From NCBI GenBank assembly GCA_945888375.1, contig CAMCZZ010000011.1:35623-99622 (forward strand): a stretch of 64,000 bases of DNA, read 5' to 3'. The notes under the pieces were generated by a model. It was not told the origin of the DNA, did no database searches, and saw only the letters and a program-made list of their open reading frames with translations. This document shows, in pieces, positions 18,118-27,705 of this stretch. The stretch comes from Akkermansia muciniphila (GTDB lineage: Bacteria > Verrucomicrobiota > Verrucomicrobiia > Opitutales > Opitutaceae). The translations under genes and the position numbers were made by a program. Within the stretch, counting starts at the first letter, position 1. Each line of letters opens with the position of its first letter.

Positions 18118-18355
18118 AGGATGGTGAAACCGCTAGCCATGACGCACCCGACCCCATGCGGTCAAGGAAGGCGCACGCCTAGCCGCTGGCCTCTTTCCCC
18201 CCAATCCGGCCGATACCGCCGCACGTCGGAGAATCATGCCAAAATCCCACAACTAAATGCCGCCGCCACGCCGCCCCCCAGCGCCCGTCCCCGCCAGCCG
18301 CCAGAAAATGCGGTTGCGCGCACCGCTCCGCCGCCCCCTCATCCGTCGGCAACTC

Positions 18356-19936
18356 ATGAATCCAGTTGCCTCGTCCACCGCTCCGCTCGCCGACGCCGAT
18401 TTTTACCTGCCGGCCGAACGCTTTTTCCCGGCCAACCTGCCCGTCGCCCTGACCTTTGACGACGTCTCCCTGGCCACCCTCTACTCGGATATCCTGCCAC
18501 GCGACGCTGACACCGGCACCCGCCTATCCGAGCGCCTGCAACTGTCCATCCCGGTGGTCTCGTCGGACATGGATACAGTCACCGAATCCCGCATGGCCAT
18601 CACCATGGCGCTGAACGGCGGCCTCGGCCTGATCCACTACAACATGCCGGCGAAGGAGCAGGTGAAAGAGGTCGCCCGGGTAAAGCGCCACATCCACGGC
18701 CTCATCCAGGACCCCATCACCGTCACCCCCGACCAGTTGATTGGTGACATCCTCGCCCTCGTGGAGATGAAAAAATACGGCTTCCGCACCTTTCCCGTGC
18801 TCGACGCCGCCGGCAAACTCGTCGGCCTGCTGCCCGGCTCCGCCGTGCGCGAGCGCTACAAGGCCCGCCGCGTCTCCGAGACCATGACCCCGCGCGGCGA
18901 ACTGCTCACCCTCAACGCCCGCCAGCTCCAGCCCGATCCGATCAAGGCCGCCGACGCGTTTTTCACCGAACACGTGGGCATCCACAAGATGCTCGTGGTC
19001 GACGACCATGACCACCTCCGCGGCCTGGTGACCTTCTCCGACGTCGATCGCATCATGACCGACGCCAAATCGCGCCGGAAACCCGCCCGCGACGCCGATT
19101 TCCGCCTCGTCGTCGGCGCCGCCATCGCCCCCGTGCGCCTACCGGACGGCACCCTCGATCGCGACTCCATCCTCACCCACGTCGGCCACCTGATGGAGGA
19201 GAACATCGACGCCATCGCCATCTCCACCGCCCACGGCCACACCGCCGGGGTCGGCGATATGGTGAAAATGATCCGTGGCGCTTTCCCCGCCCTCGCCATC
19301 ATCGCGGGCAACGTTACCTCCGGCGCAGGAGTCGAGTTCCTTGCCGCTTGCGGCGCCGATACCATCAAGGTCGGCCAGGGGCCCGGCTCGATCTGCACCA
19401 CCCGCATCGTGGCCGGCGTCGGCATACCCCAGCTTACCGCGCTCTACGTCGCCGCCCGCGCCGCCCGCGCCCGCGGGGTGCGTATTCTGGCCGACGGGGG
19501 CATCACCAAGTCCGGGGATATCGTGAAAGCCCTCACCCTGGCCGACGGCGTTATCCTCGGAGGCTTGCTCGCCGGCTGCCGCGAGGCGCCGGGCGAGATC
19601 ATGGAGATCAACGGCAAACTCTATAAACAGTATCGCGGCATGGGCTCGCTCGCCGCCATGAAGGCCGGCAGCGCCGCCCGCTACGGTCACGACAAGACCG
19701 ACGCCACCCGCAAGCTGACCGCCGAGGGCATCGAGGCTCTGAAAGAGGTCTCGGGAAGCACCGACGACGTGCTGGCCAACCTCGTCGGCGGCCTGCAAAG
19801 CGGCATGGGCTACCTCGGCGCCAAAGACCTCCCCGCCCTGCGCGAAAAGGCCCGCTACATCCGCGTGTCCCCCGCCGGCCAGAAAGAGGCCTCGCCGCAC
19901 GACGTGATCGAGATCAAGGCCGGCACCAAGGGCTGA
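18356..19936 (+). CDS. guaB: Inosine-5'-monophosphate dehydrogenase
   Basis: A 526-residue enzyme converting IMP to XMP, the first step to GMP. Seen: ALTFDDVSL start, [16 protein letters not shown], two CBS domains (about residues 110-225), [11 protein letters not shown], the catalytic Cys loop [32 protein letters not shown], the flap ([12 protein letters not shown]) and YHD-like ARYGH. The frame is open to 18257, but the Pro/Arg-rich extension looks non-coding, so I chose the ATG at 18356. purA follows 89 bp downstream on the same strand, so two purine branches sit side by side. Confidence 0.95.
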   Translation: MNPVASSTAPLADADFYLPAERFFPANLPVALTFDDVSLATLYSDILPRDADTGTRLSERLQLSIPVVSSDMDTVTESRMAITMALNGGLGLIHYNMPAKEQVKEVARVKRHIHGLIQDPITVTPDQLIGDILALVEMKKYGFRTFPVLDAAGKLVGLLPGSAVRERYKARRVSETMTPRGELLTLNARQLQPDPIKAADAFFTEHVGIHKMLVVDDHDHLRGLVTFSDVDRIMTDAKSRRKPARDADFRLVVGAAIAPVRLPDGTLDRDSILTHVGHLMEENIDAIAISTAHGHTAGVGDMVKMIRGAFPALAIIAGNVTSGAGVEFLAACGADTIKVGQGPGSICTTRIVAGVGIPQLTALYVAARAARARGVRILADGGITKSGDIVKALTLADGVILGGLLAGCREAPGEIMEINGKLYKQYRGMGSLAAMKAGSAARYGHDKTDATRKLTAEGIEALKEVSGSTDDVLANLVGGLQSGMGYLGAKDLPALREKARYIRVSPAGQKEASPHDVIEIKAGTKG

Positions 19937-20025
19937 GCCGGGCGCCCGATCAGGTTGCTCGAGAGCTCGCGTTTCCGGCATTGCCCGAGAAGGGCTCGGT
20001 CGTTTTTGCTACTCGTTTTTCCGCC

Positions 20026-21567
20026 ATGCCCCTCCTCCCCTTTACCAGCCGCCTCATCGCCGATGTAGGCATCTCCCTCGGCGACGAGGGCAAGGGCCGC
20101 TTGATCCCGGAGGTAGAGCATGAGCTGCGCCACGGCCCCCACCCCGTGACGGTGGTCCTCAAGGTCAATGGCGGGGCCAACTCCGGCCACACCGCCGCCG
20201 GCATCAAGCTGAACCTCCTCCCCTCCGGCGTGGTCGAGCGCGGCGTCGCCCATCTCGCGATCGGCGCCGGCGTGGTCGCCGATCCCCGCAAGGCCTGGTG
20301 GGAAGCCATGCCGCTGGAGAAAAAGGGCTACAACGTCCTCGCCCGCCTCGTGCTGGACGAGCGCACCATGGTCTCGGATCTCACCCACCGCCTGCTCGAT
20401 CTCGCCTGGGAAGATTACCGGGTAAATGTGCTCGCCGAGGAGCCGCGCGGCTCCACCGGTCGCGGCATCACCCCCGCCTACGCCGACGAGGTCGGCCAGT
20501 GGCAGATCACCTTCGCCGATTTCCTCGGCGACCGCGCCGATTTCGCCCGCAAGCTCTCCCAACGCGCCGACCGCGCCCTGCGCACCATCCGGCACGTTTG
20601 CCAGGTCTCGCCCGAGACCTTTGCCAGCTTCTTTGACAAGCTGTCCGCCGCCGAGCTGCGCGCCAACGCCGAGGCACTCGAGCTCGGGGTGTTCACCGCC
20701 GCGGAGTTTGATTTTATCCGTTTCCGCGGCACCGAGCCCTTCAGCCTTAATTTGGAAGCCCTGATCGAGACCTACTGGCAGGCCGGCCGCCGCCTCGCCA
20801 AAAACATCGGCGAGGTCCGCGAGCTGGTGCTGCGCGAACTCCACGCGGGCCACACCATCATCGGCGAGTTCGGCCAGGCCTACTGGCTCGATAAACGCCA
20901 CGGCTACTCGCCGAATGTCACCGCCTCGCACACCTTTACCCCGGAGTTTTTCGAGAGCGCCGGCATCCCGGTGCAGGCCATCCATACCTTCGGCGTCGCC
21001 AAGGCCTACGATACCAAGGTCGGCACCCACGTATTCCTCACCCAGATGGACGACACGCACCCGCTGGCCGCGTTGCTGAAACGCCTCGAGTTCGGCACCA
21101 GCACCGGCCGCCAGCGCATGGTGGGTTGGTATGATGCCGTGGAAAAAGGCGACGCCCTCCGCTACGGCGGCTTCCAGGACGTGATGATCAACAAGCTCGA
21201 CGCCCTCACCCACCGCGGCGAGTGGAACTCCGATCTGCTGGTTTGCGTCGCCTACGAGGACGCCGCGGGCGTGCGCCACCACCACGTGCCGCGCAACGAC
21301 GCCGTGCGCAAAACCCTGCGCCCCGTCTACGAACGCTTCGCCGGCTGGAGCGAGGATATCGCCCACGTGCGCCACTTCGACGATCTGCCGGTCAACGCCC
21401 GCCGCTACGTCGCCGGCATGATGCGCAGTTTGCTCGCCGTCGCCTACCAGGGCGACCGCTGGCCCCACGAGAGCCGCCTGCCCAACCTCCGCTACCTTGG
21501 CGTCGGCCCCGAGCCGTCCCAGATCATCAAGGACGTGCCCCCCACCTCCGAACTGATCCGGTTGTAA
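20026..21567 (+). CDS. purA: Adenylosuccinate synthetase, divergent
   Basis: About 513 residues, against roughly 430 usual. It makes adenylosuccinate from IMP, Asp and GTP. The P-loop region reads [17 protein letters not shown] instead of the usual GxQWGDEGKGK: the catalytic Asp is kept, the Trp is not. [44 protein letters not shown] (with the conserved Gln) and [16 protein letters not shown] follow in the right order. Extra length lies mainly around residues 150-260. An in-frame start at 19981 adds 15 residues; the ATG at 20026 starts just before the first strand. Neighbour guaB supports a purine role. Confidence 0.85.
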   Translation: MPLLPFTSRLIADVGISLGDEGKGRLIPEVEHELRHGPHPVTVVLKVNGGANSGHTAAGIKLNLLPSGVVERGVAHLAIGAGVVADPRKAWWEAMPLEKKGYNVLARLVLDERTMVSDLTHRLLDLAWEDYRVNVLAEEPRGSTGRGITPAYADEVGQWQITFADFLGDRADFARKLSQRADRALRTIRHVCQVSPETFASFFDKLSAAELRANAEALELGVFTAAEFDFIRFRGTEPFSLNLEALIETYWQAGRRLAKNIGEVRELVLRELHAGHTIIGEFGQAYWLDKRHGYSPNVTASHTFTPEFFESAGIPVQAIHTFGVAKAYDTKVGTHVFLTQMDDTHPLAALLKRLEFGTSTGRQRMVGWYDAVEKGDALRYGGFQDVMINKLDALTHRGEWNSDLLVCVAYEDAAGVRHHHVPRNDAVRKTLRPVYERFAGWSEDIAHVRHFDDLPVNARRYVAGMMRSLLAVAYQGDRWPHESRLPNLRYLGVGPEPSQIIKDVPPTSELIRL

Positions 21568-21626
21568 GCAGAACAGCACGAGCGCCGTCGGCCCCGCTAA
21601 AGCCCGGCGCCATCCGCCGGCCCGGC

Positions 21627-21758
21627 CTACTTCTTTTTGCTTTTACGCACCGGCTTGTCGCCCTGCGCATTCTTGAATTTGGGCACCTCCGTCTGCTTGG
21701 CGAGAAACCGCTGGTTGGCCCGCTGGTCCTTGACGGTGGGAAGGTATTTGGCGCCCAT
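21627..21758 (-). CDS. Small basic protein, 43 residues
   Basis: ATG at 21758, stop at 21627. The peptide begins MGAKYLPTVKDQRANQRF and ends in a lysine-rich tail (VRKSKKK); it is strongly basic and helical. An in-frame stop lies 27 bases before the ATG. Codon use is like the neighbours (mostly G/C third positions until the Lys tail). No family is recognised; very short basic proteins in this phylum are often ribosome-associated, but that is a guess. It is on the same strand as the next gene, 51 bp downstream. Confidence 0.45.
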   Translation of the reverse strand: MGAKYLPTVKDQRANQRFLAKQTEVPKFKNAQGDKPVRKSKKK

Positions 21759-21808
21759 GCCCGCAGCCTCGCGCCCGGATCACTTGACGACAACTGCAAA
21801 CCGGCGAC

Positions 21809-22159
21809 TCAGCGCATGGCCGGGCGCAATTCGCGGCGCAGTGCGCCCGCCAGAATCACCTGCTCACGACAGGCGGCGTGGATCTCCTCCGGCGTCACCG
21901 CCGCACCGGCCTCGACGCGAAAGGCCAGTTGCAAGGCGACCCCCGGAGGAAACTTCGCCGTTTCCAGACGACGCGTGACCTGCTCCAGCAAACCGCGGGC
22001 GCGCGATTCAATCACCAGAAAAACCGCCTGGCCCGCCGCCGTTTCCGCATAAACCACGGCTACGCCCGAGGCGTCCGGAGTCAGTTTTTCGGCGATCTCC
22101 GCCGCCGCGCAGAGCGTCAGTCCATAGCGCGTCGCCCAGTCGTTTTGAGGTGTTGTCAT
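21809..22159 (-). CDS. Conserved-looking hypothetical protein, 116 residues
   Basis: An alpha/beta protein without signal or membrane helix. Visible pattern: helix (YGLTLCAAAEIAEKL), strand-strand (GVAVVYAETAAGQAVFLVIE), helix (RGLLEQVTRRLETAKF), strand (ALQLAFRVEAGA), helix. No family recognised and no catalytic motif seen. It starts 59 bp behind the ruvC stop on the same strand and may be co-transcribed with recF, tauE-like and ruvC. Confidence 0.65.
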   Translation of the reverse strand: MTTPQNDWATRYGLTLCAAAEIAEKLTPDASGVAVVYAETAAGQAVFLVIESRARGLLEQVTRRLETAKFPPGVALQLAFRVEAGAAVTPEEIHAACREQVILAGALRRELRPAMR

Positions 22160-22218
22160 TCACCACAGTCCCCGCGCTCCGCCCCCAACACAATGAGTTT
22201 GTCGGCTACCGCCGGACC

Positions 22219-22887
22219 TCAACCGCGCCAGGTATAGGCGTGGCAGAGGGCCACGCCCGCCGCGTCCGCTTCATCGCTTGCGAGCATGCGCCCGTGGCCG
22301 AGCAAGGCCATGACGGTGCGGGCCATCTGCTCTTTGCTCGCCCGGCCGGCCCCAACCACCGCCTGCTTCACCCGTAGCGGCGCATATTCCCAAATCTCGG
22401 TGTGGCCTTGCAAAGCCACCGCCGCGATCGCCGCGCCGCGCGCCGCGCCGAGGATCTGGGCGGTCTGAAAGTTTTGCACGTAGATGGTCTGCTCGAGCGC
22501 CACATGGCGGACTTGGAAATCGCGCAAAAAAACCGTCACCGCCTTGGAGATCTCCCCCAGTGCGAAAGCCATGCTTTTTTTGGGCGGCACCGCGACCGTG
22601 CGGCAGCTCAATAAAACCGGATCCCGGCCGGGGTGAAACTCCACCAGCGCCAGACCCGTGCCCCGCAATGACGGGTCGATACCCAGCACTTGGCCGGAAA
22701 AGGAAACCCGCATAGCCCCGGCCAGCGGGTGTGGCGCGGGCCCCGCCGAACCGCGCAGGGCACCCACCGGCAGCACCGTGCCCACCGGCACCTTGAGCGG
22801 CCCGCCCCCAGGACGGCCGGCAGTCGCCGACCCGGCACCCGCCGCCAGTTTCGCCGCCCAGAGTTGCCTGACGTTTTTCGTGGCCAT
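22219..22887 (-). CDS. ruvC: Holliday junction resolvase RuvC with N-terminal extension
   Basis: The RuvC core starts at VLGIDPSLRGTGLA (first catalytic Asp) and has LEQTIYVQNFQTAQILGAAR (second acidic residue), EYAPLRVKQAVVGAG and SDEADAAGVALCHAY (last acidic residues). It cuts Holliday junctions with RuvAB. From the ATG at 22887 the protein has 222 residues, with about 58 Pro/Gly/Ala-rich residues before the core. An internal ATG at 22713 would give a normal 164-residue RuvC. I keep the long form because MATKNVRQLWAAKL looks like a real helix and the gap to the next gene would otherwise be 190 bp. Confidence 0.88.
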   Translation of the reverse strand: MATKNVRQLWAAKLAAGAGSATAGRPGGGPLKVPVGTVLPVGALRGSAGPAPHPLAGAMRVSFSGQVLGIDPSLRGTGLALVEFHPGRDPVLLSCRTVAVPPKKSMAFALGEISKAVTVFLRDFQVRHVALEQTIYVQNFQTAQILGAARGAAIAAVALQGHTEIWEYAPLRVKQAVVGAGRASKEQMARTVMALLGHGRMLASDEADAAGVALCHAYTWRG

Positions 22888-22903
22888 GTCTTAACACCTA
22901 GCC

Positions 22904-23644
22904 TCAGCCGCTCAGGAGCTTCAGTCCAGCCACCGCGCTAAAAAACAACGCCAGCCTCTCAAACCATTTGGCCGATACGCGCGGCAACAACCAGCGTCCA
23001 AACCAGGCCCCCGCCAGCACCGCCGGCGCGAGCAGGAGATTCAGCCGGAGGCTTTCCCCGGTGATCAGCCCCAGCCCGACCATGAAAGGCACCTTGAACA
23101 AGTTGAGCAGGAGAAAAAAGACCGAGGCGGTGCCGACAAAGGCCAGCTTGGGCAGACGCATGGCCAGCAGGTAGATCGTCATCAACGGCCCCGCTGCATT
23201 GGCAACAAGGGTGGTGAAGCCGGCCAGCACGCCCACCGTCGGAGCCAGCACCGGGCCGGGCGCGGCCGGTTCGCCCCGGGCGGCCGCGCGTTTGCGCAGA
23301 AGGTGCAGCGCCACCAAAGCCAGGATAATGCCGCCGACCAGCCACTGCGCCGACCGGTTGTCCAGACGCCCCATGGCCAAGGCCCCGAGCACCACCCCCG
23401 CCGCCGTCCAAGGGAACAAGCGCCAAAGGTGTTTCCACTCAGTGTGCTGGCAATAGGCGGAGACCGCCACCAGGTCTCCGCACAAGAGCAGGGGCAACAC
23501 AAAGCCGCTGGCCTGGCGGGTGGGCATGAGGTTGGCGAAAATCGCCACGAAGAGCATGCCGATGCCGGGCACGCCCGTCTTGGAAAGGCCGACGATGCCA
23601 GCGGCGTAAACCGCTAGGACCCACTCCCCGGTATCGAAGGTCAC
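22904..23644 (-). CDS. TauE/SafE family anion exporter
   Basis: A 246-residue protein with seven to eight hydrophobic helices and the duplicated TauE pattern ([20 protein letters not shown] in repeat one, [20 protein letters not shown] in repeat two). Members export sulfite, sulfoacetate or related organic anions across the inner membrane; the substrate here is unknown. Its start overlaps the recF stop by 4 bp, and it ends 16 bp before ruvC, so it lies inside a DNA-repair operon with no obvious functional link. Confidence 0.88.
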   Translation of the reverse strand: MTFDTGEWVLAVYAAGIVGLSKTGVPGIGMLFVAIFANLMPTRQASGFVLPLLLCGDLVAVSAYCQHTEWKHLWRLFPWTAAGVVLGALAMGRLDNRSAQWLVGGIILALVALHLLRKRAAARGEPAAPGPVLAPTVGVLAGFTTLVANAAGPLMTIYLLAMRLPKLAFVGTASVFFLLLNLFKVPFMVGLGLITGESLRLNLLLAPAVLAGAWFGRWLLPRVSAKWFERLALFFSAVAGLKLLSG

Positions 23645-24732
23645 GGCTGGCCCTCCCGCGCCCGGAACCCGCCCGCCACCACCTCAAAAATCTCCCACGC
23701 CCCCAGCTCGGCTTCGGGCAGGCCGGTGCCCGTCGCCAGAATCTGCCGCTCCTGCCCGAGCGATGCCCAGAACCGACGCCGCCGCGCCGGATCGAGCTCG
23801 CCGAGCACATCATCCGCGAGGAGCACGGGCTCCACCCCCGTGCGCGCCCGCACGAGCGCCACCTGCGCCAAACGCAGGGCGAGCACCAGGCTGCGTTGCT
23901 GCCCCTCGGAGCCGTAGTCGCGCGCCGCGCGCCCGCCAATCTTGAGTCCGATGTCGTCGCGGTGCGGACCGGAGAGCGAAGCGCGAAACGCCAAATCGCG
24001 GGCGCGGGCCTTTTCGAAATGCGCCCGCCAATCATCGGCCCCGCCCTCGCCGGGCTCGGCATCCGCCTCATAGGCGAGGGAGGCCGGTTCGGCGTCCGCA
24101 CTGAGGCTGGCGTAAGCCGCCGCCACGGCGGGCGCGAGCGCTTCCAGACCAGAGCGGCGACCGCCCACGAGCGCCGCGGCGGCAGCAGCGAGCGGAGATT
24201 CGAAGGCGGAAAGTTCTCCGGCCGGCGCCTGTCGTTTGAGCAACTGATTCCGGCCCTCCAACGCCCGATGGTAGCCTGACAGCGCACGGAGGTAGTCCGC
24301 ATCGACCCCCGCGAGCGCGAGATCCAGCCAGCGCCGCCGGAGCGCCGGGGCCCCGCGGACGAGTTGCTGGTCTTGCGAGGAAAAGACCACCGTGGGGAAA
24401 CGCCCCAGAAAATCACCGATACGCCCCACACGCTCGCCATCGCAAACCACCTCCTTGCCGCCCGGCCGGAGGGTGATCACGACGCGACTAGGTCCGAATT
24501 TTTCGTGCTCAAACTCCGCCGCCAAGGCGCCCTCGCGCTTGCCTTGGGCAATGAGCAGAGCCGTGTCGGACGTGCGGAAGGAACGCAACGCCGTCACGAA
24601 GCCGACCGCTTCGAGCAGGTTGGTTTTCCCCTGCCCGTTGGCGCCGACGAAGAACTGCTGCCCTCCCGCAAATGAAAACTCCGCGAACGGAATGTTGCGC
24701 AGGTTCTGCAGGGTGAGACGGCGGAGACGCAT
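23641..24732 (-). CDS. recF: DNA replication and repair protein RecF
   Basis: A 363-residue ABC/SMC-type ATPase that loads RecA at gaps with RecO and RecR. Seen: [14 protein letters not shown] start, Walker [27 protein letters not shown], the ABC signature region ([19 protein letters not shown]) and Walker [16 protein letters not shown]. The frame is open to 24780, but the ATG at 24732 begins the conserved first strand. It is not next to dnaA/dnaN as in many bacteria; here it is grouped with tauE-like and ruvC. Confidence 0.94.
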   Translation of the reverse strand: MRLRRLTLQNLRNIPFAEFSFAGGQQFFVGANGQGKTNLLEAVGFVTALRSFRTSDTALLIAQGKREGALAAEFEHEKFGPSRVVITLRPGGKEVVCDGERVGRIGDFLGRFPTVVFSSQDQQLVRGAPALRRRWLDLALAGVDADYLRALSGYHRALEGRNQLLKRQAPAGELSAFESPLAAAAAALVGGRRSGLEALAPAVAAAYASLSADAEPASLAYEADAEPGEGGADDWRAHFEKARARDLAFRASLSGPHRDDIGLKIGGRAARDYGSEGQQRSLVLALRLAQVALVRARTGVEPVLLADDVLGELDPARRRRFWASLGQERQILATGTGLPEAELGAWEIFEVVAGGFRAREGQP

Positions 24733-24792
24733 GAAGAGGGGTGCCGGCGGCAAGCGACCAGCCGCGACGACCGCGGCCAAAGGCGCCCTCGC

Positions 24793-25095
24793 TCAGGCCG
24801 CGTCGTAGATCTGCACGCGTTCCCAGCAGGTTTTGAATTTGTCCACAAAGGCCCGGTGCAGCGGGTGCACCTGGTAGGAATCATGCGCCGCGACGTCCGC
24901 AAATAGGATGGTCAGAGCAAAGGTATAGGTGGCATCCACCACGGGACGCGGCGGGATCGGGGCCGGGCCCCCGACATAGAGCCCGGCGACCGCCGGAATG
25001 GCGCGGAGTGAGTCCAGACCTTCCGTGCGAAAAGCCTGCCGTTGCGCAGCATCGAGATCGGAGCGGAGCCAAAAAATCACAGTATGAACGAGCAT
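24793..25095 (-). CDS. Dabb-family (stress-responsive A/B barrel) protein
   Basis: A 100-residue protein, the usual size of this dimeric ferredoxin-like family. It starts MLVHTVIFWLRSDL, which matches the family's first strand with its conserved His ('VHhVxFwxk'), then LRAIPAVAGLYVG, YTFALTILFADVAAHDSYQV and HPLHRAFVDKF. The role is unknown. It ends 60 bp before recF on the same strand and is divergent from the DUF971 gene at 25204. Confidence 0.88.
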   Translation of the reverse strand: MLVHTVIFWLRSDLDAAQRQAFRTEGLDSLRAIPAVAGLYVGGPAPIPPRPVVDATYTFALTILFADVAAHDSYQVHPLHRAFVDKFKTCWERVQIYDAA

Positions 25096-25203
25096 GATGG
25101 GTAGAGTATTCGCGCCGAGCGTCGTTCCCGCCCGAGCTCGTCCGCGAGATAAAAAACCCGTTGCCCGCCATCCCTCTCCGGTAAAGGATGGCCGTTTGCC
25201 GCC

Positions 25204-25509
25204 ATGCCCGCGCCCGCCAATATCCAGCTCATCGGCCCCGAGGTCGCCATCGCCTGGGATGACGGCGCCGAGACCTATTTCCTGGGCGAAGAACTGCGCG
25301 CCGCCTCCCCCAGCGCCGAAAATATCGGCGAGCATGACATCCTCGGCAACCGCTACGGCGGCGACGGCCCGAAGCGCTTCCCCGGCGTGACTGTGCGCAG
25401 TTGGGAAAAAGTGGGAAACTACGCCCTGCGTTTCGATTTCAGCGACGGTCATCGCACCGGACTTTTTTCCTACGATTACCTGCGCGAGCTGGCCGCCCGC
25501 CCGCACTAG
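25204..25509 (+). CDS. DUF971 / gamma-butyrobetaine hydroxylase-like N-terminal domain protein
   Basis: A 101-residue protein. The sequence IAWDDGAETYFLGEELR, then VRSWEKVGNYALRFDFSDGH and TGLFSYDYLREL is the DUF971 pattern. In eukaryotes the domain is the N-terminus of gamma-butyrobetaine hydroxylase; stand-alone bacterial forms are often near iron-sulfur or Mrp/ApbC genes, but not here. The usual Cys/His metal site is only partly visible (ENIGEHDILGNRYGG). It is 24 bp upstream of hisI. Confidence 0.85.
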   Translation: MPAPANIQLIGPEVAIAWDDGAETYFLGEELRAASPSAENIGEHDILGNRYGGDGPKRFPGVTVRSWEKVGNYALRFDFSDGHRTGLFSYDYLRELAARPH

Positions 25510-25533
25510 CCGCGCCGCCGCCCGCCTCCCTTT

Positions 25534-25986
25534 TTGCCCATGTCGTTTCCCGCCCGCACCACCCTCCCTGAGATCGAGCTCGGCTCGACCCTCCAGCCGA
25601 AATTCGGTCCCGACGGCCTCCTGCCCTGCATCACGCAGGACCACGCCAGCGGACAGGTTTTGATGTTCGCCTTCATGAACGCCGAGTCCCTCGCCCACAC
25701 TCTGCGGACCAAAAAAGCCACCTACTGGAGCCGCTCCCGCAACAAGCTTTGGGTTAAAGGCGAAGAGTCCGGCAACGTGCAATGGGTCAAAGAGCTCTAC
25801 ACGGACTGCGATCAGGACGTGATCCTGCTGAAGGTTGACCAAAGCGGCTCCGCCAACGCCTCCTGTCACAACGGCTACCAGAGCTGCTTCTACCGCCGTT
25901 TGGAGGATCTCGACGGAGCCGATTTTAAATTAGGCTTCACCGCCGAACGTCTTTTCGATCCAGCCACCGTTTATAAAAAGAAGTAA
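25534..25986 (+). CDS. hisI: Phosphoribosyl-AMP cyclohydrolase
   Basis: A 150-residue single-domain HisI, third step of histidine synthesis. Seen: [37 protein letters not shown], the metal site [12 protein letters not shown], and [14 protein letters not shown] with the Zn cysteines. Start at 25534 or the ATG two codons later (25540). There is no HisE domain attached and no other his gene nearby, so the pathway must be dispersed. Confidence 0.95.
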   Translation: MPMSFPARTTLPEIELGSTLQPKFGPDGLLPCITQDHASGQVLMFAFMNAESLAHTLRTKKATYWSRSRNKLWVKGEESGNVQWVKELYTDCDQDVILLKVDQSGSANASCHNGYQSCFYRRLEDLDGADFKLGFTAERLFDPATVYKKK

Positions 25987-26398
25987 ACGTCCGGCAGTCA
26001 TCGCCTCCCCCGTCCGGCCTTGGGCGTGCCTGCCTCTGCAACAGAATCTTTCAGTTGGACAGCGGTGCCGCGAGACGAGGGGGCGAGCGCATTTCGGTGC
26101 AGCCCGGGTAAAGGACGGAGCGAGGCGGAGGGTGAGCCCGCGGAGCAACACTACCCGAAGGGTCTTTTTAGCCAAGGGGCCCGCCAAAGGCGCCGCCCGG
26201 TCGCCTCAAAGCGACCCGGGCAACTGGATGATCTCGGCTGAGCGGAAAACTCGTCTCTGACGGTCCCCGAAAATCCGTATTCCACCCGCCAAAGGCGGTT
26301 TGAGCCGGGTCCAGTCGCGGCGGAGTGCTGCCTGGAGTGTTTTTCGTGGTTCCCACCGGCTGGGCTGGAGTCAATCATCGCCGTTCCGCAGCGCCGCC
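25987..26398. other. 412-bp non-coding region upstream of trhO, rich in hairpins
   Basis: I see no gene. Open frames here are short and read as low-complexity Arg/Pro/Gly peptides. Several small inverted repeats are visible: ACCGCCAAAGGCGGT near 26287-26301, GCCCGCCAAAGGCGCC near 26179, and CCCGGTCGC/GCGACCCGGG near 26198-26222. The first two share the GCCAAAGGC core. It could be a structured RNA leader or an old repeat cluster. I could not match it to RNase P, tmRNA or 6S RNA. Confidence 0.4.
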
Positions 26399-27235
26399 AT
26401 GTCCGCCGTTTTAAATCTCTCCGCCTACCGCTTCACGCCCTTCGCCGCCGGGGACCTCGTGCCGCTGCGCGACCGCCTGCGCCTGCTCACCCGCGAGCTC
26501 GAATTGCGTGGCACCATCCTGCTGAGCACCGAGGGGATCAACCTCTTCGTGGCCGGCCCCCGCGCCGCCACCGACGTCCTGCTCGCCGAGCTCCGCACCC
26601 TCCCCGGCCTCGCCGACCTCACGCCGAAGGAAAGTCCCTCCGACGAGCGCCCCTTCAACCGCATGCTGGTGAAGATCAAAAAGGAGATCATCGCTTTCGG
26701 CGTGGAAGGCATCGACCCCGCCCGCGATCCCGCCCCCCGGCTCGCCCCGGAGACGCTAAAACAGTGGCTCGATGAGGGCCGTCCCGTGACCCTGCTCGAT
26801 ACGCGCAACGACTACGAAATCCGCCTCGGCACCTTCAAGGGCGCGCTCGTGCCGGGCATCGACCACTTCCGCGACTTCCCCGACGCCGTCCGCCGACTGC
26901 CAGAGAGCTTGAAACATAGCCCGGTCGTGACTTTCTGCACCGGCGGAATTCGCTGTGAAAAAGCCGCGCCCTTCCTGCGCCGCGAAGGCTTTGACGACGT
27001 TTATCAACTCGACGGCGGCATCCTTAAATACTTCGAGCTCTGCGGTGGTGAACACTACTCGGGGGATTGCTTCGTCTTTGACCGCCGCGTGGGCGTGGAC
27101 GCCTCCCTGCGCGAGACCGATGCCGTGCTCTGCTTCGCCTGCCAGATGCCGCTCACCCTCGCCGAACAACAGGATCCGCGCTACGTCCCCGACATCTCCT
27201 GCCCGCACTGCGCCCCCGCCCTTCCTTCGCCGTGA
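26399..27235 (+). CDS. trhO: tRNA uridine(34) hydroxylase, rhodanese family
   Basis: A 278-residue TrhO/YceA-type protein that makes 5-hydroxyuridine at tRNA position 34. Seen: N-terminal acylphosphatase-like domain ([28 protein letters not shown]), the rhodanese domain ([20 protein letters not shown]) with the active loop [15 protein letters not shown] (catalytic Cys), and a C-terminal tail with four Cys in CFACQMPL and SCPHCAP that may bind zinc. The frame is open to 26300, but the ATG at 26399 matches the family start. The stop overlaps the next gene by 4 bp. Confidence 0.92.
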   Translation: MSAVLNLSAYRFTPFAAGDLVPLRDRLRLLTRELELRGTILLSTEGINLFVAGPRAATDVLLAELRTLPGLADLTPKESPSDERPFNRMLVKIKKEIIAFGVEGIDPARDPAPRLAPETLKQWLDEGRPVTLLDTRNDYEIRLGTFKGALVPGIDHFRDFPDAVRRLPESLKHSPVVTFCTGGIRCEKAAPFLRREGFDDVYQLDGGILKYFELCGGEHYSGDCFVFDRRVGVDASLRETDAVLCFACQMPLTLAEQQDPRYVPDISCPHCAPALPSP

Positions 27236-27678
27236 AACGCCTCCGCCTGCTCCCGCTCCTCGCCCTCGCGCTCGCCTTTACCCTCGCGGCCTGCTCCAGC
27301 CTGCAGCGCACCGTCACCCCCGGCCGCGATCCCGCCGCCCTGCGCGAGGTTTTCGTCGCCACCAATCTCAACGATAACCACAGCCTCGGCCGCCGCCTCG
27401 CCGCCGCCTTCCGCGCCCGCGGCCTCCGTGCGGAAAGCGGCCCGCTCACCCTGCTGCCCAAAAGCGCCGAGGCCGTCGTGTCCTACCAAGACCGCTGGGC
27501 CTGGGATTTTGGCAATCACATGGTATACCTCCGTCTTTCGCTGCACGACACCGGCGAGCTCCAGCCCTTCGCCACCGCCACCCGCCAGCGCAATATCGCC
27601 AAGTCGACCAACCTCGACGAGGTCATACCCGCCGTCGTCGCCGAACTCCTCGCCCCCGCGCCAGCCACCAACCGCTAG
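27232..27678 (+). CDS. Small lipoprotein, unknown function
   Basis: A 148-residue protein from a GTG that overlaps the trhO stop (GTGA). It has a signal peptide and lipobox ([10 protein letters not shown]). The mature domain has alternating strands and helices: [56 protein letters not shown]. No family recognised. Translational coupling with trhO and the short gap (27 bp) to the GspF-like gene suggest one operon, though the functions do not obviously match. Confidence 0.75.
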   Translation: MKRLRLLPLLALALAFTLAACSSLQRTVTPGRDPAALREVFVATNLNDNHSLGRRLAAAFRARGLRAESGPLTLLPKSAEAVVSYQDRWAWDFGNHMVYLRLSLHDTGELQPFATATRQRNIAKSTNLDEVIPAVVAELLAPAPATNR

Positions 27679-27705
27679 GCGCTGCTCGCTACCCCCCAAA
27701 AAACC

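Noticed and set aside
26020..26378. Short open frames upstream of trhO on both strands
   Set aside because: Low-complexity Arg/Pro/Gly peptides over hairpin DNA; no conserved motifs.
25987..26398. RNase P, tmRNA or 6S RNA gene in the trhO leader
   Set aside because: The conserved core sequences of these RNAs were not found on either strand.
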